45,722 bases of DNA from Saccoglossus kowalevskii. Lineage: Eukaryota > Hemichordata > Enteropneusta > Harrimaniidae. The notes below the pieces were generated by a model. That model ran no database searches. It had not been told where the DNA came from and saw only the letters and a list, made by a program, of their open reading frames with translations. This document shows, piece after piece, positions 35,362-45,722 of this stretch. Where the stretch lies: the NCBI RefSeq assembly GCF_000003605.2, contig NW_003114460.1:431512-477233 (forward strand). The letters run 5' to 3'. The position numbers and the translations under genes were made by a program. Positions within the stretch are counted from its first letter, which is position 1. Every line of letters begins with the position of its first letter.

Positions 35362-38300
35362 ACTCAAAGTACAAAAGTAAATGAATAATATTACATAAAG
35401 AATATCGTACTATGGACTATACTTGACTAGATATTTGAAAAAATCACAAATAAGCCTGACGAAATAAAACTGACATTCACATTATTAGCAACATTACAAA
35501 GATCATTTTCCATTTAGCAGCACATTTAGTATTCATACACAAATACGTGACGTCATTTTCCCTGCCTATTCATTCCATGTCCCCAATGTGTTCAGTTGAA
35601 TCATGGTAAACAAACACATGAAGTACGTTATCTTACATGAAGTACAGTAGCCCCCTCGCTAATTAAATTTTGACTCCACCCCCGACAAAAAAATAAAAGC
35701 CTTTCGTTTTTTATTTTTTGTTTTCTTTTTCTTTCTTTTTTTCTTTTTTTTTGGCGAATTTTTAAAATATTTCAGAACACCCGCCTAGTATTTTTGGACA
35801 TTGTTACTCACAGTGAGACTTCATTGAATATAACAGGGTGCAATAGCGCATTTCAGTCACACTCCAGTGCATTGCGGTAATAATGAGAAACACTTGTATG
35901 TAACTGGTAATACCGCCGGGGGCGCTATGCATTCGTATTACTTCCTACAAGCCCTCCCCAAGCCATAATGTTAACAACTTATAATATACGTAAGAAATAC
36001 TATATGTAAGAAGGAAATGGAATACCGAGTAAAAGTGTATCTTAATAGGCTTATATAAATAACTGCCTTTACCACAATTCTTTGAACGATGTTGTTTATG
36101 CAAATGTTGATACACTTGTGGTAGTTATTACCAAAATGGTAGGTAATTTTTAGCAATTGTTATTATGAATATATGAAGTACTATCAAAACAACACTCCTA
36201 GCAATGCTGCAAAACCAGGATTCCTGTCGCCGAATCAGGAACCCGATCACATACATGTCTTTAGTTCTTACTCGTAAATGTCGGAATATCTGTTCAAAGT
36301 TTGTGCACTATTTCGATAACAGAAGAGTACCAGTATGTAACGGGGGAAGTTTGTCGAGTTGCCTGACAGGAGTTCGTGGAAAGATTGAAAATCGATACTC
36401 AGAACATTGTCGACAATATTCACATATGTTTTGTGACCAGCCTGCTCTGAATTTCTCGCAAATGAATAATACGTTTGATTTTCTGTTAGAGTTCAACGTG
36501 TTCAAAAGTAAGTTGTGTACTCTCTATTTGATAATACGTGTGTCTTTTTTGGTCGTTGTACTTGATACTAGTAACATGAACTTATTGAAATTATTATATG
36601 CTGTATAAATAGTCACGCCGACAATGGCATGCAGTGTATACATGTAATGTCTGGAAATGACGAATCGATTAGAGTTTTCTGGAGTTTCCACTGGCAATTG
36701 GTCAAGTGTGGCTATTGTAGTCTGACGGATGCATTCTATATTCACGTTTAAAAAGGGTGGCGCTCTTATTAATGGTTAATCGGTTTAGAGGAAATTTTAT
36801 TTTTCAGTTTTTGGATTATAATCACATTTTTATAACGTTTATGTTTATAGCAGCAGCATCAAACAGTGGATAATTTTACAGCCTAAATGTAGCTATTTTG
36901 AGTCAGTGATTTTAGAAATAATCGTCTTTCTTTTTCCTTGAAAAAACAAACAAAACAAGTCGTATTGCTCAATATCACAGCACTTGAAAAAGAAAAGAAG
37001 AAGAAAAATTAGCTTACCTAGTTTTTGCAAGTTTCAAGACCTGGAATGGTAACAGTTTTATATCAGAATAAATTATATTTTTATCATTAATGCTAAGGAG
37101 GCGTCGTCATCATCATCAAACTGCACAGATTTGATTGGTCGGGATGTTCAGTTGCACGCACATTAAAAAGATAATGATTCTGTCGTAAGTAAGAAATATG
37201 TGATTTATTTTTCAAGTTGGTTCTATATAGAGAATGCTAGCTATATTCACAACAGTGTTCTACGTTTCTTTTTCATAATTTTAAAAAGTGAAAATAATTT
37301 CGTTATCGCCAGGCTTTAGAAAAAGCACTTATTTTACTCAATCTTATCTCTATATTAGCGTGCTACATCTCATGACAGTGCTTGATTGTTTATTTCATAG
37401 TACTGGATGCCTGCATATAAATGTAATATGTAATACTTTTTGTGATGTATTCAAGTTTCCGTTATAGGAAAAAATGAGAAAAATAGTAGATTTTTTAAAA
37501 AATCTCTTATTATTTAACATCATATTTATTATCTTAAATGCGTGCGATGCAGTTGGCGAACATTCCACTGTAATTTACATATTTAGGTTGCGCACGGTTA
37601 CTAAAAACCGTGTAACCGTGGGCTGTGCGATGACTAAAGACTATATAATTAATTTGCATACTGATATAAGCTTTATTACGTAAAAAAGTGTGTCTTCAAT
37701 CGATTAGTAGAGCGATACGCCATCTTGATCAAGTACTCCTCGCAATGCGCGGAGCCCTATTCTAAAGATTATTAACGGTGTAAAAATCCAAAAACATAGA
37801 AAGAACGAACAACGAGAGACGGCAAATACCAAAATAAACTATTTTTAGAGGTTCACAGAAACTTGCATAATTTAAGCGAATATTAACACTTTCTGAAAAC
37901 ATATATATTGTCATAGTTACTTGGTAACTGCTGGTGATTATCCCAATTATAATTATTACACAGTCATACTCACTTTTTTAGTTTGTGACGAGAGAGAGGC
38001 CAGGGTTTTAATATGTTACACTGCGCGCCCAACTTATAATTCCATTGCGAAATAATCAAATATTGAATGCTGCATTCAATATTGAGAAATACTGATATCC
38101 TATACCAGTAATAAATTTAAATATAACCAATATTTTATAAAAAAATTCACAATCAATAAATCATGTGACATTATGAACCATTATGGAAATTGTACTTTCA
38201 ATGTAGCTATTGAATGAATTTATAATTATTGAGAAAATGGACCATGTTGCATTAATGTAAACTAACGTTGGGTTTTTGGGACGTGGAAGGCGTTTTATAC

Positions 38301-41300
38301 GAACTACTAGTAACCTACAACTGACTGTCAAGCTTAATTCTATAAATCCCCTGCAATATCCAGCTAAGCTTGCATAGTCATATCTTTTCAATCATACCTG
38401 TGAATGCCTATAGTATTCGTGCTATCGCTCCAAGCTGGGTAGTTACAACAGATCGGCACAAGACCAAACCCAGTAAGTAGTGTATGTCCTTGTTCAACTA
38501 ATTATATTGCTGGTATATGCAAGGTACAAGGACCTAGTACCTTTCATGCTGGTATATTTTGTTAATGGGGTTACGCAATAATCTAATTAGTAATTAAATG
38601 TGATATAAGGCAGAATTTGCTATTACGTAAGAGGCGTTAATCGATACGAGCGTACCTGGACTTGGACCACCATATGAAGTCTATCGTGGAGAAACTCAAC
38701 CACACGAGCATTATTGAGTCAGTGGTGAGGATATAAAAACGACAGAGCAGTACGTATAATCACGAAGTTTCTACAAGAGATTTTGCATATAAAGAAAACT
38801 TTCAGTTAAGCCTAATCTCACAACAAATTTACTTCCTGGATTAAAATTACAATCGATAACAAAAGATAGATTAACATTGTAAACAACATAAACAATAGTG
38901 TCCCATGATTCTTTGGTGCAATCCCTGGGCTTGGAAGGTCCCCTTTTAAAGAAATCTCGTGCGGCTATTTGACGTGTATGCAAGCGAAGAGCGGGTTACA
39001 CATTTAATTAAGTTTAATTAATTTATTTAAATCTTTCTATTTTTTATTTTTCGTATATAGTATGCTGTTTGAGTCAAAACAAAAGTATAAATCACGTATT
39101 ATTTCAAGTCTCATTTATTTTACAATTTAAATACACATTTCACCAAGCATTCTCTAAGATCAATGTTTATTGTAGTTAAAATTATTTTGTGAAGTCCGTA
39201 CAATTGCTAATTATTACCTGGTCTGAAATATGACAAATAATAAAAAATTGGCCAGGCAATGACGTAATGGTGTTCCTGGTTAAGGTGTGCCTGAGTATAT
39301 AGTCTCTACTCGTAATCCCAATCCGTAATTCAGAAGTTTTTTGGGTTATCGTACTTTGATTATGTTTTGAAATTGTTAAATTATCCATTATTTATAGACG
39401 CCTTTGTAAAAGTATGATATCAGATCTTGAAAACAAACTTATCAATATAAAATCAACTAAATCAATATACATCTACATCGGCGATTTTTACGGTGATTGT
39501 AGAAAACGATCAACAATAAATCAGTACAACGCAGTATTCATCAATAATAATTGATAACATGATTTATTCAAATTGCTTTAATTTTTTTCTTCGGTGTGTA
39601 ACCATGTGTTTCATATACCACAGACTATTTTGAAATATTTGAATTCATTTGAATTCAATAGTTTGAACAATATTATAAGGTGCATAACAGTTGCCGCCAA
39701 TACATATTCTGTCCGTTTCTAAAACACATATAAATTGGACACAGTAAGATTCCTCGGTTCTTCAGAAATTACGCGTAAATACAATGTTACATCTCTTTAG
39801 TCAATTAATTATTCCAATTATCGACTGTATTGTTTTAATATCCGCGACAGTTAAACGTAAATACAATATTTTAGTACGTAGCGTTGAATTTTGCATTTTT
39901 TTTTTATAAATTACGCATCCAGTTCGCCATTGCAATTTTTAGACGCAATATTACAATAATCTTTGTAACAACTACATGCGAAAAGGTCGCACTTCCCTTA
40001 AAAGAAAACATCCTAAAATAATTGGATAACCAAGTGAATGATTGTCTCAATATTGTAAAACTTTCTGGGAAAATAAAAAAACTCTAGCGCATCATTAGAT
40101 ACTTAATTATCAGTAAAATGTCCACCCTGTAAAACGACATACTAACATAGATTGATTTTGTTGTCAGATAGACATCGAAACCATTTCAACTTGTTTGTTA
40201 ATAGATGATTATCCAGTTTATCAAAAAAACAATTATGATAGCAAGTAACAACGTACACAATAACGGTGATGTAGTAGTGAATATGTCATTCAAATGTGAA
40301 ATCACGTAACATTTATTAAATCAACTAAAAATATAATTGATAATCATTATGATTATGACGTCATTTTAAATACATATAAATAGTAATTACAGACTGCAAG
40401 ACAGTCAAATGTAGACTATTCTCAAAATGCATGTCGTATTTTAAAAACACATCTTCTAGGTCACGTTGCAAATAGCGATTTGTTTTCTTCGTTTAGGAAT
40501 TTAGAATCGAAGTTTGACAATTATTTTATTTCCTGTGTAATGTTCTAGTTTTTTCTTTGGTCACATTAAGCCCATTCGCTGCGCACATGTTATGTGTATT
40601 TCCCATATACTATACTAGTAAGTGAGTTTGCCAGGTAACTACAACTATTTGTTTTTTTAAGTAACGTGAATTTATCTAATTAGCGCTTTCACTAATAAAT
40701 CACTTCACATATGTCTCTACTGCAACCCACACTACATATACACTACATATATATGCTCGTGATTCAAACCGTGTTCCATGATTTCATATGAATATGTTGT
40801 TATCATCATATTGTACTCTAGGTGATTCCACTGGCGTTATCGTCTCATACATGTTCATTTCATCGACACCGATAGAGGGCAGTATAAATCGTACTTAGTA
40901 GTTGGTTACTTCGGTAATGCTTCATTGCGTACAAAACGATGTACACCAAGCTCAGCACCTGTCGATGTATTGCGTGTGCGCACTATTGGGTATTAGGTTA
41001 TTTCAACAAACGAATAATTATTTATGTGCTGCGAAAGCAATGTTTCTAGTTTTCAATCTATCGTCATCCTAACCGGCAATTATTCAGAAAATATAACAAA
41101 TAACTATGGGTACGCATGGTGTCAGCATCCTTTATTTCATGTTTTTGTCATATTACCTCAAACACTGCCAAGTGTGCATGGAATCATGGGAAGAAACGGT
41201 GTGCATTGCGGTGTGATAACTGTCATAAAGGTGATTGACAGTGTTTTCAACTCTGGAAGGACAGTTGGAATCTACCAGGTGTGCTGTTATTTGAATAACA

Positions 41301-42000
41301 AAAGATGTTCATAATTTACAGCTGCTAGAAAGATCACATTCTGACTGGCTCATGTGGAAACCCAGTGGTGTCCCTGAATCTGGGCCATTATGCCTATAAA
41401 TTGAACAGACTGGGAACAGTTGGGGTCCATCATTTCTACTGTGTATAGCTACTGCGATATTGTGAGACAAGTTATACAGGTTTCAACCATCATTCTGTGA
41501 GACTTGTATGAACTGCTCATCGACTCCTGCTTTTAGCGGTGCCCTCTAGAATAACAGCATTCCTCTGCAAGCAAGACTCCTGTATTTCTTCGTTGTTGTG
41601 TTGTAGAAGCCATTGACTGTCATCCATTTCTACATCCTGGAATTGAAATTGAAGCTCGACAGATCATTAGGCCCTTTAGTTGTATATTCAGTTCACCCCT
41701 TTCAGTCGTGGCAATAACGTGACATGCCGCCCTCTGGCGTCGGTTTGATGCCTCCATCTCGTAAGTTAAGGTGTAATTTACTCAAACGCAGTATAGCACG
41801 AGAACTGAAAGCAGTGAACAAGGTAATAATGTACTAGTCTCAATAGTACCGGTAATGGATGTATATACAGCGTGAAATAGTGCAGTTTATTTAACGTCGA
41901 TACTCCTTCCAATATGAACATTATGCGACGCGGTTTGTTTGTTTGTTTAGGAAATATAAAGACCACGTGAGGCGCTACAGGTGAGACAAGTTTACTGTCG
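35362..42000. other. AT-rich intergenic region, no recognisable gene
   Basis: About 6.6 kb, very AT-rich between 36.7 and 40.8 kb. The longest open frame is 134 codons at 36204-36608 (plus) and has no recognisable domain. A 25-bp quasi-palindrome lies at 38059-38083. The last kilobase should hold the promoter and 5' UTR of the STUM-family gene. Confidence 0.5.
38059..38083. repeat. 25-bp quasi-palindrome
   Basis: AATATTGAATGC (38059-38070) and its exact reverse complement (38072-38083) are separated by a single T. Confidence 0.9.
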
Positions 42001-42076
42001 CTTTGACTGTTCAGTGGATATATGGTTATAGTCATGTATTTATAAACTGTCGTGATATTGTGCATCACCGATAAAT

Positions 42077-42641
42077 ATGGGAGACAATCATAATAACGAT
42101 CACAAAAAGGGGGCAAATGCACCGAAGAAAAAGGTGCAACAGGAAAACCAGCCACCACTACCAAACCAACTGACCGATGCTCCTCAGCCAACCCCGGGAA
42201 CGGCGGTCCCGGCCACGTCTTCATCACCATCGGTACCTGCATCAACCTCAAAAACATCAGTGGCCAGCAAATGGAAAGGAGCGGCCGGTACCGCCACTAG
42301 GCGACCGTCTGTGATGGTATCTTCATCACCAAGGCCTGGAACAGCAACTGGGGATGGCCCAAAAAGGTTGTCCGTTGATTCTCGGAAACTCTCCATTGAT
42401 GGCGGTAATCATCATTACACGAGACGACCATCGAGGGTCTCGGTCGTATCAGTTGACTACCCAAATAAATTACAACTGGCCCAAATAAATGCTGCCGCGG
42501 CACAGAACAATGCTGGACAACAGCCGTTTCAACCGGCAGTCGTGAAGCACAGCGAGAAAGGAATACGCGCCGCGATACCCATAATGCCAATGTGGATGGC
42601 TATAGTCTGTTGTGTACTTAACTGCGTCATACCAGGTTCAG
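42077..42641 (+). CDS. STUM: STUM/SPEC3-family membrane protein, first coding exon (188 codons; rest outside window)
   Basis: The family includes Drosophila stum, needed for mechanical sensing in proprioceptive neurons, sea urchin SPEC3 and human STUM. The exon starts at an ATG (MGDNHNNDHKKG) and ends CCA GGT TCA G before the donor GTAAAA at 42642, phase 1. Residues 1-155 are polar, rich in Pro/Ser/Thr and Lys. Residues about 160-188 carry the family signature: EKGIRAAIPIMPMWM, then AIVCCVLNCVIPGSG, the first membrane segment. Human STUM has a corresponding KG-x-LRAAIP-x-MP segment and VPGLGT. The second half of the domain must lie in a later exon. I could not find it before the window ends, so the first intron exceeds 3 kb. 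The long minus-strand frame over this exon is a shadow. Confidence 0.8.
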
Positions 42642-45600
42642 GTAAAACATTTACGTTCATTACATCAAGGTAGATTGTCCAACTTCCCTCATGATTATTA
42701 TAAAATTCCGCCATTTTTTCGAGAACCCATGACACGTATATTATAAATAAAATAATACAATGAATTATCGTATCATCATAATGTGTTAACTTTGACATTG
42801 ATTTTGAGATAATTTCGCATCACTCGGTTGAAACAGGGGCACAGTTTGGTTTGAAAGACGATTAAATTGAATCAGATATAACATTAAACCCACATACAGA
42901 GAACTGATTGATTATGCGTCCATGGCAAGATGAACCACTCCATTCTGTTTTAAATGGACATCGTTGCTATGGCAACGGAATCGAAATCCATCATTACACT
43001 CAGTTTGCTACGTGACAAAAATGCAAATTAGATTATCAGTGTAGATACAGGCGAGAATTAATTTTAATAATTAATCAAAAACTGACGTAGATTTACATGA
43101 TGTAATCAGCGTTTGTCATCTGGGCACCGACGCCGTCGCATTTAAGACAATATTGAAAACAAACAGCGATTAAAAAAAATGTTTTCAAGGTAAAAATAAC
43201 ACATGCAATTTCAAATAACGATTCTATCAGCGCCTAGACATCCATATGTTTCAGCAGGTTAAATCATACTCGATATCAAGCGATAAATGCGTGTCGGTGT
43301 ACGAATTCAATGCCAATTAATATGCGTAAAAGGTTGTCATAGCAACAATACAATCGCATCGCCGCATCTCCGTTGGGCGTAATTCATGACACAGTGAGGT
43401 TACTAATGTATTAAGGCCATTATAATCATTAAAATGTGAATTGTGTACTGAGTGGTTCCCATGGCAGTGCTAGATCAATTTACTTCCAACTATAAAGATA
43501 AATGGCGGTGGTCGAAACTCAATTAATGTTTCGTCATTTTTCAAACACACGAGAGAGTGAATCGCTTCTGAAGGTGAACTCACATCATGGGTTATTCGTC
43601 TCACCTCAAACACTTGAAGAGATGTTGTTTTCCGAACTGTACAATGATTTGTTTGCTTTCGATTCCCACAATCTTAGAATGCGAGACGTGATGTATCCTT
43701 AGAATATTGGTCAATAATAAACGATAAAATTAAAATACCAAAATATAGAAGCTGTAGGAATATATAATGCTGGCATTCCCCCAACAAAATTAGAATAAAC
43801 CTTAAATTTGGTTCCGAACATGCTCTACCGAATCTAAATCTTAAGTCACCAATAAACAATCCATTCAAATATATGAACTGGAACACAATTATTTCCAGTG
43901 TTTGGATTATGTCCTTTGCCGGGCTGACAAACTCTGAATACAAGAAAGCGATAGTCATCCTCCGTCTGAAAGTCTTGACATATCTCAAAAACTGAACCAA
44001 ATGAACCTTCTCGGCGGGGCAGGTTATTGAGAAAGAAAACCCCATTAAATTGTAATGTAATCATAGCCGCGTATTTAATATCGATCGATAAATGCAGTCA
44101 CCAATTCATGTATTGAGTGTAAGTGTAAACAATAAAAACGTCACGATACGGAAATTAACTTCGATGGCATTTCGGATTTAATAGGAATGTGACGTAGCTA
44201 TGTGACCATAACAGCTTATTTGCGTAATTGTTCTTTCGAAATCAAACTTCACTGGTCAGTGTGTCACCGTGGGCGGCGCTCGGCCGTTTCTATTTTCAGT
44301 CGATAACACTCCAGTTTTTGTTCACATAACAATTTTAAAATGAGCGCGAAACTTCACTTGCACAAAAGAGAAGTTCGACTGTGGAAGACATATCACGAAC
44401 ATAAATGGTATAAACATCCTCGAATTACTTTATCACTCAAAACGTTGTTCGACTGATGTAACAATAACCTTGAAGAGGAATTGTGCGATAAACGACGTAT
44501 ATTGGCTTACAGTAGCTTTACTGTGTGTACATTGCGAGCCAACAAGTGTAAATAATTATGAAAAATGACGTAAATGTAACAAAACAGAAATAACAACATA
44601 CAAATCAAGTGATTTATGATAAAATAAACGCCATCGAGATACCAAGTTGCGTACCCATACAGGTATTCGACAAATACTCGTTAAACATATGGCCAAGAAT
44701 TCACTTTGCAATTATTATTCCCAAAATACTGAACTATGAATAATATAGTATAAGAAAAAAACGCGTAATACCTCGGAATTGTTTGTAAAATACCGCCTGT
44801 GGCCGAGACTTATTCTGGGTGCTGTAAACACGCCACCAACGGCGATAATCATTGGACGTTTTGAGAATGGGGTCCCATCATGAGATACTTACGATGCATG
44901 TAAACACGGTTACTAAAAAAAGAAAACTACACTGTGAATGTCCATGCCTGAATAAACAGTCACGTGACATAGTACTGGAGTGTCTACATTCAAATGCAAG
45001 GAAGCTTCGTTTACGGCAGTTGCAACGTGCACTAACAATCACTGCATATGCATTTTGTTGGTTTTATATTAAATATTGTTATGTTTTCTGTGAACGCCAC
45101 ATTTTTAGTTGATGGTAAATCATAGCCCAATTTGATCTGCAGTATGGAGTATTAAACAACAATAATAAAAATAATATAGATTGCATCTTTAAAGTTTAAA
45201 TTTCTGGTCGACATTAGCAATGTGCTGTGCGTTCAGAATAACAAGGCAACACTGGTTCAGCATCAGGCAGCACAGATTAAATTAAATCAGTGAAATAACA
45301 AATATGTAGTACAATACCATATATACTGACGTCGTGCGAAAAAAAGAGGACTTGTAATTTCATCTCCGTGCGTCCGTCCAATCCTGTATCTCAGATATGC
45401 CTAGGCCGATTTCATTCAAACTTCACACACATCATAGCATCATATCACAGTCACTTGGGGGCTGAAAATCAATAAATACTAATTTTCAACAAAAAAATCA
45501 TCTGCTATACGTATATAAATAAACAAGTTGTGAAACACGGCACCTAGTAAATCGACACCCTGTCGGTTTCAAATGTCGATTTCTTACCTTAAAATGCGAA

Positions 45601-45722
45601 ACAAAAAATTTAGAGGGGATCAGGTGTTACGTTAATAACCATTGTTCATAATCGTTAACTTGGTTTTATTCAAAACTGCACAAATTCCGCGTTTTCTGAT
45701 GATATCCGACGATTTCATGAAC
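42642..45722 (+). other. First intron of the STUM-family gene, to the window edge
   Basis: AT-rich, with frames of 66-123 codons that have no recognisable domain. No exon starting in phase 1 with the expected G-T-F hydrophobic continuation was found. Confidence 0.5.

Noticed and set aside
41778-42257. 159-codon minus-strand open frame, the longest without a plus-strand partner in track terms
   Set aside because: It overlaps the STUM-family exon on the opposite strand and extends into its 5' region. Its product has no recognisable domain, so it is a shadow of the real frame and a chance extension.
1-45722. CRISPR array, operon, riboswitch or bacterial mobile element
   Set aside because: No such structures were seen. 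Spliced genes and microsatellites show eukaryotic nuclear DNA, and the tandem repeats are simple satellites without unique spacers.

Overview
This is a piece of a metazoan nuclear genome: intron-rich genes with GT-AG introns, long AT-rich intergenic stretches, microsatellites, remnants of retroposons and one 50-base assembly gap (N run). It contains a sigma-like glutathione transferase, a STUM/SPEC3-family protein, a beta-spectrin tail and a BROX-type BRO1 protein. This set fits a marine invertebrate, and a deuterostome such as a hemichordate is my best guess. The species is not proven by anything I can see.

Layout: (1) 1-8.05 kb, plus strand: the last nine coding exons and the 3' UTR of a beta-spectrin-family gene. 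A K/E-rich helix and a Ser/Gly linker lead into a spectrin-type PH domain, followed by a long Pro/Ser-rich tail ending in a lysine cluster. (2) 8.5-18.3 kb, minus strand: a complete 16-exon gene for a ~437-residue BRO1-domain protein whose C terminus carries a dense cysteine cluster. It was reassembled here from exons mostly too short to stand out as ORFs, and every junction phase is consistent. It converges on the spectrin gene. (3) 18.3-29.4 kb: intergenic, with microsatellites, a (TTCTA)14 tract, an assembly gap flanked by an 11-bp direct repeat, and a tRNA-like SINE module enclosed in a perfect 40-bp inverted repeat. (4) 29.46-34.05 kb, plus strand: a complete five-exon cytosolic glutathione S-transferase with TATA box and polyadenylation site, and a probable LINE 3' end in intron 3. 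(5) 34.1-41.9 kb: AT-rich intergenic DNA with a large inverted repeat (two ~264-bp arms). (6) 42.08 kb to the end, plus strand: the first coding exon of a STUM/SPEC3-family membrane protein, with the rest of the gene beyond the window.

The four genes do not form a functional pathway: membrane skeleton, ESCRT-linked BRO1 protein, glutathione conjugation and a mechanosensory-type membrane protein. I did not see a coherent new multigene system. The most novel-looking items are the cysteine-cluster BRO1 protein, the SINE-in-hairpin element and the large inverted repeat.
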